Source: Lineus longissimus (lineage: Eukaryota; Nemertea; Pilidiophora; Heteronemertea; Lineidae). From it: 64,000 nucleotides of DNA. The stretch is taken from NCBI RefSeq assembly GCF_910592395.1, contig NC_088309.1, positions 10,170,501-10,234,500 on the forward strand, given 5' to 3'. Position 1 is the first letter of the stretch. Each line of letters opens with the position of its first letter. Below, one piece after another: positions 40,065 through 49,524 of the stretch. The notes beneath the pieces were generated by a model that was not told where the DNA came from, did not search any database, and saw only the letters and a list, made by a program, of their open reading frames with translations. A program made the translations under genes and the position numbers.

Positions 40065-40254
40065 CGTGTTTGAGGACCACTTGTGAAGGAAATGGTGGAT
40101 TTGTTAAAAAACAAGAAGAGGATTTCACACCAATCCAGAATTGGTCATACAATGTGCTCAGTGGTGAAATTAAACTGTGTTTGGTGACCCTTGAAGTGAA
40201 AACTTCAATGGCATGGTGCTCCTCCCTGAAAATGCGGTTGATATTCTGTCTATG

Positions 40255-40266
40255 AATAAAAATAAA
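40255..40266 (+). terminator. ELP1 polyadenylation signals
   Basis: Two AATAAA hexamers lie back to back at 40255-40260 and 40261-40266, about 190 bases after the ELP1 stop codon. A T-rich stretch follows. Good candidate 3' end. Confidence 0.7.
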
Positions 40267-40492
40267 ATGTCTGTATGAGAAAAAGTTTCTTTCTTTCTTT
40301 AAACTAACTGAGAGGAAGCAATCAGAAGATGCCAACATCTTGTAGTAGAGTGGACATTTGGAAGAGGCCTTTCCTTGTGTTCATGAGTTCACTCACAATG
40401 TCAAATTCTCCAGGATTTAGTTAAGTGGTCATTCCACCTAACCACCTTCACCAAGAGGGCAGATAAGCTCACAGGTTGTGACTTGCACAACA

Positions 40493-40614
40493 AGGGGCGA
40501 TATGAATAAAGACTAGCAAATGCTTTTACTTCAATTCTGTACAGAAAGGCCTAGTGTAAATGTACATAAAGTTTTAGATAAAAGCATTTGCTAGTCTTTA
40601 TTCATATCACCCCT
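40493..40614. repeat. Foldback element just past the ELP1 3' end
   Basis: Near-perfect inverted arms of about 36 bp: GGGGCGATATGAATAAAGAC at 40495 and its complement (GTCTTTATTCATATCACCCC) at 40595-40614. They are separated by about 48 bp. A MITE or hairpin-forming repeat with no ORF. Confidence 0.85.
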
Positions 40615-40619
40615 GATTG

Positions 40620-41935
40620 TCCCTTTGTCTTCTGACGAACAGGGTATATTAAGGTTGTTACTTCGTCTCTCTACCAACAAGACAGATTTAGGTTGTTACT
40701 TTGTCTCACTACCAACAGGACAGTTTCAGGTTGTCTCTTAAACAATGAGGATGGTCCAGATTGTCTTTTGAACAATGAGACAGATACAGGTTGTCTCTTG
40801 AACAATGAGACAGATTCATGTTGTCCGTTGACCACGAGGACAGAATCAGGTTGTCACTTTGCCTCTCAATTGACGAACAGAGCATACTCAGATTTTCACT
40901 TGTCTCTGTAACAAGGTGGCAGAGTGAGGCTGTCACTTTGCCTCTCAATTGACGAACAGGGCACACTCAGATTTTCACTTGTCTCTGTAACAAGGAGGCA
41001 GAGTGAGGCTGTCCCTTTGTCTCTAAATTGACGAACAGGACACACTCAGATTGCCACTTGTCTCTGTAACAATGAGGCAGAGTGAGGCTGTCCCTTTGTC
41101 TCTCAATTGACGAACAGGACACACTCAGATTGCCACTTGTCTCTGTAACAATGAGGCAGAGTGAGGCTGTCACTTTGTCTCTCAATTGACGAACAGGACA
41201 CACTCAGATTGCCACTTGTCTCTGTAACAATGAGGCAGAGTGAGGCTGTCCCTTTGTCTCTAAATTGACGAATAGGGCATACTCGGATTGCAACTTTGTC
41301 TTTTGGACAATTTGGAGTCAGATTCAGGTTGTCCCTTTGTATCGTGACGAACAACGGTAGATTCAGATTGTTACTTTGTCCCTTGACGAACGAGACAGAT
41401 TTAAGTTGTCCCTTTTGTTCTTGACCAACAAAGCAGATGCAAGTTGTCCCTTAGGCTCTCGTCGAACAGGGCAAACTCAGGTTGTCACTGTGTTTCTTGA
41501 ATATCAACAAGGCATATTCAGGCAGTTATTTTGTCTCTCGACCAACAGGACAGAATTAAGTTGTCACTTTGTCTCTTGAACAACGAGGCAGAGTCAGGTT
41601 GTCTTTTGTCTCTTGGACAACCAAGTAGATACATGTTGTCTTTTGACTCTTGGCCAACAGGGCAGATACAGGTTGTCTCATGACCAACGAGACAGAGTCA
41701 GGTTGTCCTGTGTCTCTTGTCCAACTGGCCGATTCAGGTTGTCACTGGTCTTTGTCTCATGGACATAGAGGACGGACTCAGGTTGTCACTTTGTCTCTCG
41801 AACAACGAGGCAGAGTCAGGTGGTTAATTTGTCTCTTGACCAACGGGGCCGATTCAGGTGGTCACTAGTCTCATGAACAACGAGAGGAAAGGGCGTGACT
41901 TTGTCTCTTGAACAACGAGGCAAGAGAGGAGTTAA
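40620..41935. repeat. Degenerate ~38-bp tandem repeat array, left block, with a 79-bp higher-order segment
   Basis: The theme GAACAACGAGGCAGATTCAG, then GTTGTCACTTTGTCTCTT, recurs with many variants. Between 40872 and 41275 it is organised as a strict 79-bp unit: GACGAACAG occurs at 40872, 40951, 41030, 41109, 41188 and 41267. Monomers begin GAACAAC and end GTTGTC, so each has a weak inverted pair. ORFs here are by-products of the repeat. Confidence 0.9.
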
Positions 41936-41949
41936 ACTTGAGATCAGGC

Positions 41950-42665
41950 GAACCATCCCAGGGCTTGCTAGGAAGGAGGAGGATCAATACCAACTGTCCA
42001 ACAAGTCCATGCAATGGAGTTGACTGACAGAGACCACAGGGTCCATGCCTGTACCGACGATTCAGCTGTAATGCCACTCAAGGCGGAGAAAGTGAGGTGT
42101 ACGTCCAGATTCACTTCAAGACCAAATGGCAAGGTCTGCACAAACTTAAAGGTAGAGGTGTCTGCTATCACAACAGCAGACCGCGTCCAAAGCCAAGTGT
42201 GACAAGGTTGTCATACTGACGGGTAGGGTCCCACGTCCACTGCAGAAGCACTCAGACAAGAACATTGACACGCTCAAGGTCAGTCTCAAGAAACTCTCAT
42301 AGAACTGCAGGGGCGTGATTCAATGGGTCCCCTACCCACTATGGGATCCCAGGAAACGACAGAGCTGATCTACTTGCAAAAGATGGAAGCCAACAACATC
42401 AGGAAGAATCCAGTATGTCTTACAGTGAATAAACAGGCTCACAAAAACCCTGGCAAAAGGCAAAAGAGGGGACCTCAGAAGCAACGCCATGCTAGACATG
42501 GACAGAAGAGAGGCGACCACCATCTTTCGTTTAGGACAGGCCACGGTAGACTTAAAGCCCACCTTGAGATGATGAACACGGCCGTGTCTGGAAGCTTAGG
42601 TGCCAGTGCAACGCACCAGCTCAGACACGTAGCATGTGCTCCAGAAGTGTCCACTCTGGGACATT
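41950..42665 (+). mobile_element. Decayed LINE RNase H segment within the repeat array
   Basis: Broken reading frames carry the order of a LINE RNase H domain. There is a YTDGSA-like piece near 42045, then QWVPSHYGIPGND-like then RADLLAKDGS-like pieces near 42320-42390 (frames differ), then a CQCNAPAQT piece before the end. Multiple stops and frame changes make it a dead fragment. It separates array blocks of opposite orientation. Confidence 0.5.
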
Positions 42666-42930
42666 GAGAGACAAGAGACAAACCCGAATCAGCCTTGTTG
42701 TTCAAGAGACCAAGTAGCAAATTGAATCCATCTCGTCATTCAAGAGACAAGGGACAACGTGAATCGGCCCTGTTCGTCACGAGACAAAGGGACAACCAAG
42801 AGACTAAGTGACAACCTGAATCTGCTCTGTTCGTCAAAAACAAGGGTCAATGTGAATCTGCCTTGTAATGCAAGTCACAACCTGTATCTGCCCCGTTGGT
42901 CAAAAGGCAAGGTGACAACCTAAGCTCCTA
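42665..42930. repeat. ~38-bp repeat array, inverted block
   Basis: The same monomer as the left block appears here reverse-complemented (CAAGAGACAA.GGACAAC, CTGAATCTGCC). The orientation switch occurs across the decayed LINE segment. Confidence 0.8.
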
Positions 42931-42947
42931 CTTCTTAGCGTTCTACA

Positions 42948-43341
42948 TACAGGGTGTTAAAAAATACTTCTACTTTTTGAAATCTTAAATAACTTTTTTA
43001 TAAATTATTGTATGCAGAAAGCAACTTCAGATATGGAAAGTAGAGGCTATGAGAATTTTGGATATATGTAATGTGTGTTGTTGTGATAAGTGGTTGTTAC
43101 GCAATGGACCTCTGAAAAAGATAGGCAATTTTTGAAACAGCACTGAGATTTTCAACTTATAGTTTAAAACTTCGCAATCTGGACAAGAGGTTGAATTCAG
43201 CTTCAGCTTCCCTGAAAATGGCGCTGTTCCGCACGAAATTTGTTGACATAATTCCATATCCAAAGATGTGTCCCCATATCACTGTTTAAAAAAAAGCTAT
43301 TAAAGATTTTAAAAAGTAAAAGTATTTTTTAACACCCTGTA
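42948..43341. mobile_element. Mariner-like MITE with TA target duplication
   Basis: Termini are CAGGGTGTTAAAAAATACTT and its inverted copy (AAGTATTTTTTAACACCCTG with small gaps), each flanked by TA. Arms extend about 40 bp. The interior 78-codon ORF on the minus strand shows no transposase motif, so the element is non-autonomous. Superfamily from the TA duplication and CAGGGTG ends is inference. Confidence 0.75.
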
Positions 43342-43688
43342 TTATCTTTTATGGCAATATGCTACAGAGCCATGCCGATGTCTTTAAAAGACCTGGCGGT
43401 CCTCTCTTGTTCCTCCCCATAGCCGACTTTGTCTTGATCGATGCACCGCTTGGCCATGTGGCACGTCTCTTGAACAGCGACACAAATTCAGGTTGTCCCT
43501 TTGTCTCTCGAATAACGGATGGCCCTCTCTCTGTGTCCTTCCCTTAGGTTGAGGCCAAAGTGTGATCAGTGGCAATGTCCGATTCATGATTTGGAACATT
43601 ATTGAGAGGCGGCTGTTTGATCTTCATACTGACAACTGCTCAGTGCCAATTTCGCCTCTTCAGCATCTCCATAACATATGATGTCTCT

Positions 43689-43967
43689 TTAGCACGATGT
43701 CATGCGGAATTTTTCGTGTCGTGCTGCTCGTCTTTGTACACGTTCTAGGTCTGTCCTCTCGGGGATCCCTGCTGCACATTCGATGCTTGAGCGGCACATG
43801 CTGAAGGATACAATCTCTCGAAATCTGGTCGGGTAGCATCGTAGCGTTCTTCTGAGGCCTGGAGTGCGACTGGCTTTTGTTTCTGTCTTCTTGATATGTG
43901 CGGAGAACGTTGGGTCGTCACTGAGGATGACTCCTAAATATGAATTGTGTTCGACTGCTTGCTGCAC
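43689..43967 (-). pseudogene. LINE (CR1/Jockey-like) reverse-transcriptase thumb fragment
   Basis: A 92-codon minus-strand frame reads YLGVILSDDPTFSAHIKKT, then SSIECAAGIPERTDLERVQRRAARH. This is the conserved region after the RT palm of CR1/Jockey LINEs (YLGV, then LERVQRRAARF). No catalytic motif lies in the preserved part and there is no flanking LINE sequence, so it is a truncated dead copy next to the array. Confidence 0.75.
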
Positions 43968-43969
43968 TG

Positions 43970-44082
43970 CGGTGCTTGGTGTCTCTTGAACAACATGACA
44001 GATTCACGTTGTTGCTTTGTCTCTTGAACAATGAGGCAAATTCACGATGTCCCTTTGTCTCTTGGCCAACAGGGCATATACA
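43970..44082. repeat. ~38-bp repeat array interrupted by the gypsy insertion
   Basis: Two to three monomers (CTCTTGAACAACATGACAGA, CTCTTGAACAATGAGGCAAA) run up to the left LTR at 44083 and resume after the right LTR at 51061. This shows that the retrotransposon landed inside the array. Confidence 0.75.
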
Positions 44083-44287
44083 TGTGAAATTGGCATATTC
44101 CGCCACGCTCTCCTGCTGTGGGTATTCATAAGGGGAAGTCTTGAATCGGACAACGGGCTTTACTTACACACAAACCTAACAGGTACTGTAGACAGTTTCG
44201 CGCCAGCATCCAGAAGCAGTGTATCACTCCGCGAACCTTGCTCCAATCTATGGGGCGCCCGCCCGCCCATATTATGTCGCCGTCACA
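44083..44287 (-). repeat. 3' LTR of the gypsy element
   Basis: 205 bp beginning TGTGACGG and ending AATTTCACA on the minus strand, with TG...CA ends. It differs from the partner LTR at two positions that I can see (CTTTACTTAC here, CTTTGTTTAC in the partner). Confidence 0.95.
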
Positions 44288-44304
44288 TACGTCCCTCCTT
44301 TGAG
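44288..44304 (-). other. Polypurine tract of the gypsy element
   Basis: On the minus strand AAAGGAGGGACGTA immediately precedes the 3' LTR. Position and purine richness fit the plus-strand primer. Confidence 0.7.
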
Positions 44305-45000
44305 GAGATGTGCCCCACATCGACAATATTACAATACATATTACTCTCCGCAGATCTGCAGGAGGGCTTAGGCTCAAATCCACGTGCTGGCCAAGCACGG
44401 AGAGCCAATCATCCGCTAAGTCAAGCCTCCGGCTTATGAGACTAGGCGGTGGGTTATACCAGTGAAACCTAAGGTACCGTACCATAGTTAACACTAAAAA
44501 ATAGGCGCAGGCAGCTCCCAAAATTCCGAGCAGGTGGAGGAGTTGACAATTTAACCTATGTTACCTGAGATAACGAAGTACTAGCTGGAGCTAAGTAAGC
44601 CCGTAGCGCCTGTTAATCCAGAATTTTATAAAATCAAAAAACTTTAACTATGTAACTAAACTACGGAAATTCGTGTGCTCGACCATTCAGTCCATTCGTC
44701 TCTGGGGAGTCATAGCCACACATTTTACTGGAGTCAAATACGTTTGGATATGCAAAACACATCAGTCCTATAAGTCTCTGAAGGGTAATTCGCTTCCATT
44801 GAATTCGGATACATTATGGGTAACATTATGGGTCATTTTCTGAACACGAGAGACATTAGACCGTATACTAGTACGTCCAAAGTATAGGTCATAACATGCG
44901 GCGCAAAAGTAGTCTCTTAAAACGCTAAGTAGAAATCACTTAATTCCAGGCAGAATCACTAAAAAGTAAAAGATGTTCGTATACATCCAGCTGGCACTTC
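44305..45000 (-). other. Gypsy 3' non-coding region
   Basis: About 700 bp between the pol stop and the polypurine tract. ORFs here are short; no env-like signal peptide or membrane segment was seen. Confidence 0.6.
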
Positions 45001-48000
45001 CTATGAATAAGTCCAACGTAAATTCACATTCCTCACGTAATCCTGGAGGTAAGTCGGCGTCTTCGTTGAACGTCCGCCTCTAGTGACTGTCGGTTCCGGC
45101 GCTGCATCCTCCCTTTCACCTGGCAGAATTAGATCAGCCTCCGGCTGGTCACGCTGCAAATCGGCATCATCCTCCAAATCACGAGGGAGTCGATCATGGG
45201 CATCAAAAAACTCCGCTGCCGGTTCAGGATCATTGTCCTCCTCTTGTCGGTCAGCGTCAAGCAATGCTAATATCTCATCATCGCTCAGTTCGTCCTCGAC
45301 AATGTCATCTTCTCCGGCAGCATCAGCTGGTATCTCCCGGGGAAGCAGAGCATTATCGGGAACTCCTAGTTCCATTTCGTTTGTTTCAGTTTCTTCTATG
45401 GGTGCCTCAAGAGGCTGAGCTGCAGGTAACCCCATGTCAGCGTCAGGTTCTTGGGCACCAGCAAGTTCTTGCTCGTCGGGAGCCTGGGCAGCGTCGGGTA
45501 AACCCTCGACGTCCACAGGTTCCGCTCCTACATGACCGTGGTCTACCTGGGCCTGTGGGAGTGCTGGTGGGTGCGGTACAGGCGCAGCAGGTATCACAAT
45601 GCCACCTCCCCCTCTCGGGACCAGAGGCCCCAAAGGTAGATAGTGTCGGCGAGGCAGGGGTGCAACGGTCTTGGGCAAAGGTTCCTCCGGTGGATCGGCG
45701 AGGTCCTTGTCCACCAACGGTCTTGGAATCCTTGGTGGTACGCACGGTTTCAAGCGATTGTGATGCACGACGATGCGCAGTCTTTTCGTCGGATCCTCAC
45801 TCTGGATCCGGTATGTTACTCCAGGTAACCCGTTCGACGCCTGCATCCGCTTTACTACTATGTATGGCCCAATCCAGGGCAAGGCCAACTTCTTGTGTCG
45901 ATCCTTGGAGACTGGGGTGTGGAGCCACACCTTATCACCCACCTGGTATGGGTGGTGCCGTGCCCATTTGTCGTAGACCTTTTTCTGACGGTCCTGGCTG
46001 ACAACCGCCGTTTGTCTAGCCTCATTGAACGCTTCTTGGAGCTCCTGGAGGACACTCCTCGAATACGCCCCAGCGGACTTCCAGTAGTCATGTGAGGGAC
46101 AGCCGTATACCACGTCCGCTGGAAGGCGTGGTTCTCTTCCATGGTTCAAAAAGAACGGGGTCAGCCCTGTGGTTTCATGTACACTGGAGTTGTACGCTAA
46201 CTGAACGGGACCCAAGTGGAGATCCCAATCTTTGCCATGCTCCGTTGTTACTTTGGCTATCTGGTTCTTCAGAGTCTCGTTAAACCTCTCAATCATACCG
46301 TTCCCTTCCGGATGGTATGGAGTCGTCCTGGTCTTCTCAATTCCGAGCATGGTGCACAACTCCTGAACAACGTCCGCCTCGTACTGTCGCCCTTGATCAG
46401 AATGGATGGATTCTGGCATCCCATGCTGGCACACATACTGACGAAAGATAATGTCGGCAACAGTTTTAGCCGTTTGGTCCTTCATCGCGTACAAGTTCAC
46501 ATATTTCGTGAAATGATCACCTATTACCAGACAGTACCGGGAACCCCTGGGTGTGACTGGTAGTTCGGTGATATCCGTCGCAACTAACTGCATAGGAGTG
46601 GTCGCCGAGATGCTCTGTAAAGGTGCTTTCAACTTGGGATTGGGTTTAGCCCGAGCAACGCACTGAGGGCATGTGCGACAGAACTCCTCCACATCAGTTA
46701 CTAGCCCTGGCCAAAAGAACCGATCCTTCATTTTAGCCAGTGTCTTGCGCCTCCCGAAGTGTGCTGAGGTTACACCTGCGTGGACTTCTTCGAGTATCTG
46801 AGCTCTCAGTCCAGGTGGCACGATTTGCTGGAGAATTACTCGTTTCTTCTTGGGAGGGGTCCACTTTTTTAACAAAACGGCGTCCTTAATTACCAAATCC
46901 TCAAATGTTCGCCAATAGGTCCGTAGGTCTCGTCCTTCGTCCTTGACGGCATCCCAATCGGGCTTATCAGTGGTTGAGACCCATCGGTACACTTGAGATA
47001 TGGTGGGGTCTAACTCCTGCTGAGTCTGGATTGATTCAACGGGTCGGGTCGGATCCGCAGATTGTGTAAGCGAAGTTACTCTAACACCCTCGCCTGTGGT
47101 AAGAGGTGGACAAGCGGGAACCCCTGACTTTGTCACCTTTGCTACCTTGTCAATGTCAGTCACCGGAGATCTGGGCTCCTTTGGAAATAAATCCCCCAGT
47201 GAATCATCCTTTGGAGGGGAGGCAAATAATGCCTTTATAACATCCCCCAGTTTCTCATTGGTCTGCACAGGATGGCGTCGACTCATGCCATCGGCATTCC
47301 CATTTTTCAACCCTGAACGGTATTTAATCTCTACGTCTCCCCACGTACTGAGCTCGTTCATCCACCTGGTCCTCTTTTGGGTGACGTCCGCATCCCAGCG
47401 CAGTTTGGTTCGCTGCAGTAACGGCTGGTGATCTGTTTCTATGGTGAACTGCGAGCCGTACAAGTAGATGTGGGTTTGCCGGAGACCCCAGACAATTGCC
47501 CACAACTCCTTGTCATACGTGCACCAGTTTCTTTCTGTGGCACCGAGGGCTTTGCTATGGTAGGAGATAGCGCGCTCCTCGCCATCTTGGATCTGGCTCA
47601 GAACACATCCCACTGCAAAATCGGATGCGTCTGTGTGGAGAATGAATGGTTCACCCCATCTGGGAAACCCTAGTATTGGCGGTGATATCAATCTCTGTTT
47701 CAGCGTCTCAAAACTCTCCTGGCAGGCTGCCTCCCACACGAAGGGTGTGTTTTTCTCCGTTAGCTGGATCAGGGGTTTAGCAATCTTTGCAAATCCCTCT
47801 ACAAATCTACGGTAGTAGGAGGCCAGACCTACAAAACTTTGGACCTGCTTGACCGTTTCTGGCACCGGCCAGTCTTTGACCTTCTGAATATTATTCGGGT
47901 CCGGTTTGATGCCTTTCTGACTCACGTGGTGTCCAAGAAAGATGATCTGATCCCTACACAAGTGACATTTACTTGGCTGAAGCTTCAACCCTGCCTTTTG

Positions 48001-49524
48001 CAGTCTCTTGAAAACCTCCTCAAGCACTTCAAGATGTTCATCGAAGGTCTTGGTGAAAATCGCCAGATCATCGAGGTAAGTCAGCATCACTCTCCAGCTC
48101 ATCCCAGCAAATGCCAGTTCCATCATCCGTTGGAAAAGTGGCGGGGCGTTACAGAGACCAAATGGTAACCGAGTAAATCGGTACAGATTGTTACCCACTG
48201 AAAACGCTGTCTTGTCCCTATGATCCTTGTTTACAGGAACCTGCCAGTAGCCGCTGGTCAGATCTAGGTTGCTGAAATAAGCCGCGCCAGACATTGACGC
48301 CAACGAATCATCAATCCTAGGGAGCGGATGCGCATCTTTTCTGGTAACGGCATTTAACTTTCTGTAATCAACACAGAACCGGAATGCTCCCGTCTTCTTC
48401 CTCACCAGGACCACTGGGGACGACCATGGGCCGGAGCAGGGCTCCACGACCCCATCCTTAAGCATGTCGCCAACTTGCTCCTCCATCTCGTCTCTCACGT
48501 TGAAGGGTTGTCGACGAGCTGCCTGTTTGATTGGCCGTGCATCTCCCGTATCGATACGGTGCTCCACCAGGTCCGTGAGGCCTCTGTCATTTGGAGTCTT
48601 GCTGAATACGTTGTTATATTTCTTCAGCAGGGTTTTCAAACGTGGCATTTGCCCCTTCTTGAGCTTGCATCCAGACAGATCGACGGAGGGAACCCCTTCA
48701 CTGTCGACTGCCTCAGCTCTTTCTTCTCGCTCTTCGAGCTGGAATTCCTCCATCAGCTCATATGTTCGTCGCACCATATTGGCTTGGTCTCCAGCCAGGC
48801 AATGGAAATCTCCAAGGCAAATCCCTTTGGCGATTTCTAAAGGCTCGAACTCCGGATTCATAATTCGAACAGGTATCAGGGAGTTCTCCACTGTCGCTGC
48901 TATCCGCGAGACGACCAATCCTGGCGGGTTGTTCGGTTCTAGAATACCCTCATAGCTCAAATTTGGAAATCCGGGGCCATACGGCAAATAGGCTGGGATG
49001 ATCACCTCAGTCCTTCCCGGGATCGTTGTTGACTTTAGGGCTCTAGCCGTGATGACATTTGGCAATCTTGCCGCTTCAAGCAGTGGGAAAGGGACACCCT
49101 GGATGGTGACCTCCTTTTTCTGAGGGTTCACAGTCACGGCATACTCAAGCATGAAGTCCCATCCCAAAATGATAGGGCTATCGATGCCTCTCACCACTCG
49201 AAAAGAGTGTTGTAACCGTAGGGCTCCTAGGGTGACTGGGACTTTAGACAGTCCTTGAACGGGTAACATGTCTCCAGACACGGAACAGATCGCTGTTGAC
49301 CGTGGGACCAACGGCCCTCTCTCATCTGGGGGATACAAGCTCCATACGTCGTCACGCATAAGTGAGATGTCAGCACCTGTGTCGAACAACACAGGGACTT
49401 GCCGATCTCCAACACTCACTAAAACCCTGGGGATAATTTGTTGAGTCTTTTTGGTATGCCGGGCTGCCGACCGACCCTCATCAGCAGCACAGATTAGTTT
49501 TCCGACTGCCGGGGTTGCCAGCAG
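45001..49524 (-). CDS. pol: Gypsy pol polyprotein (protease, RT, RNase H, integrase)
   Basis: Open frame of about 1,507 codons overlapping the end of gag in the -1 frame; its first in-frame start-like codon (GTG at 49419) is a poor initiator, so expression by frameshifting is likely. Protease: LFDTGADIS near 49380. RT: FTRLPFGLCNAP, and catalytic YLDD at 48068-48079. RNase H: ILHTDASDFAVG near 47620. Integrase: H-H-C-C zinc site with CRTCPQC near 46675, then the D,D,E set (VATDITELP, IHSDQGRQYE, GNGMIERFNE), then a GPY/F module (LPWIGPYIVV) near 45870. After it come about 250 acidic, proline-rich residues; no chromodomain is apparent. No stops or frame breaks were seen. Function is reverse transcription and integration of the element. 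Confidence 0.93.
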   Translation of the reverse strand: MLATPAVGKLICAADEGRSAARHTKKTQQIIPRVLVSVGDRQVPVLFDTGADISLMRDDVWSLYPPDERGPLVPRSTAICSVSGDMLPVQGLSKVPVTLGALRLQHSFRVVRGIDSPIILGWDFMLEYAVTVNPQKKEVTIQGVPFPLLEAARLPNVITARALKSTTIPGRTEVIIPAYLPYGPGFPNLSYEGILEPNNPPGLVVSRIAATVENSLIPVRIMNPEFEPLEIAKGICLGDFHCLAGDQANMVRRTYELMEEFQLEEREERAEAVDSEGVPSVDLSGCKLKKGQMPRLKTLLKKYNNVFSKTPNDRGLTDLVEHRIDTGDARPIKQAARRQPFNVRDEMEEQVGDMLKDGVVEPCSGPWSSPVVLVRKKTGAFRFCVDYRKLNAVTRKDAHPLPRIDDSLASMSGAAYFSNLDLTSGYWQVPVNKDHRDKTAFSVGNNLYRFTRLPFGLCNAPPLFQRMMELAFAGMSWRVMLTYLDDLAIFTKTFDEHLEVLEEVFKRLQKAGLKLQPSKCHLCRDQIIFLGHHVSQKGIKPDPNNIQKVKDWPVPETVKQVQSFVGLASYYRRFVEGFAKIAKPLIQLTEKNTPFVWEAACQESFETLKQRLISPPILGFPRWGEPFILHTDASDFAVGCVLSQIQDGEERAISYHSKALGATERNWCTYDKELWAIVWGLRQTHIYLYGSQFTIETDHQPLLQRTKLRWDADVTQKRTRWMNELSTWGDVEIKYRSGLKNGNADGMSRRHPVQTNEKLGDVIKALFASPPKDDSLGDLFPKEPRSPVTDIDKVAKVTKSGVPACPPLTTGEGVRVTSLTQSADPTRPVESIQTQQELDPTISQVYRWVSTTDKPDWDAVKDEGRDLRTYWRTFEDLVIKDAVLLKKWTPPKKKRVILQQIVPPGLRAQILEEVHAGVTSAHFGRRKTLAKMKDRFFWPGLVTDVEEFCRTCPQCVARAKPNPKLKAPLQSISATTPMQLVATDITELPVTPRGSRYCLVIGDHFTKYVNLYAMKDQTAKTVADIIFRQYVCQHGMPESIHSDQGRQYEADVVQELCTMLGIEKTRTTPYHPEGNGMIERFNETLKNQIAKVTTEHGKDWDLHLGPVQLAYNSSVHETTGLTPFFLNHGREPRLPADVVYGCPSHDYWKSAGAYSRSVLQELQEAFNEARQTAVVSQDRQKKVYDKWARHHPYQVGDKVWLHTPVSKDRHKKLALPWIGPYIVVKRMQASNGLPGVTYRIQSEDPTKRLRIVVHHNRLKPCVPPRIPRPLVDKDLADPPEEPLPKTVAPLPRRHYLPLGPLVPRGGGGIVIPAAPVPHPPALPQAQVDHGHVGAEPVDVEGLPDAAQAPDEQELAGAQEPDADMGLPAAQPLEAPIEETETNEMELGVPDNALLPREIPADAAGEDDIVEDELSDDEILALLDADRQEEDNDPEPAAEFFDAHDRLPRDLEDDADLQRDQPEADLILPGEREDAAPEPTVTRGGRSTKTPTYLQDYVRNVNLRWTYS

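Noticed and set aside
40967-41354. ORFs in the 79-bp repeat (e.g. ...SLTLPHCYRDKWQSE...)
   Set aside because: Generated by the tandem repeat; the period is not a multiple of three, so there is no consistent repeated protein.
40620-41935. CRISPR-like regular repeats
   Set aside because: Monomers are contiguous and diverged with no unique spacers, and the host is an animal.
42323-42667. 114-codon ORF in the decayed LINE region
   Set aside because: The LINE motifs lie in shifting frames; this frame is an accidental opening.
45264-46001. 245-codon plus-strand ORF in the gypsy element
   Set aside because: Shadow of the pol C-terminal region; arginine/proline-rich composition follows from antisense reading.
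48464-48955. 163-codon plus-strand ORF
   Set aside because: Antisense to the protease-RT junction of pol.
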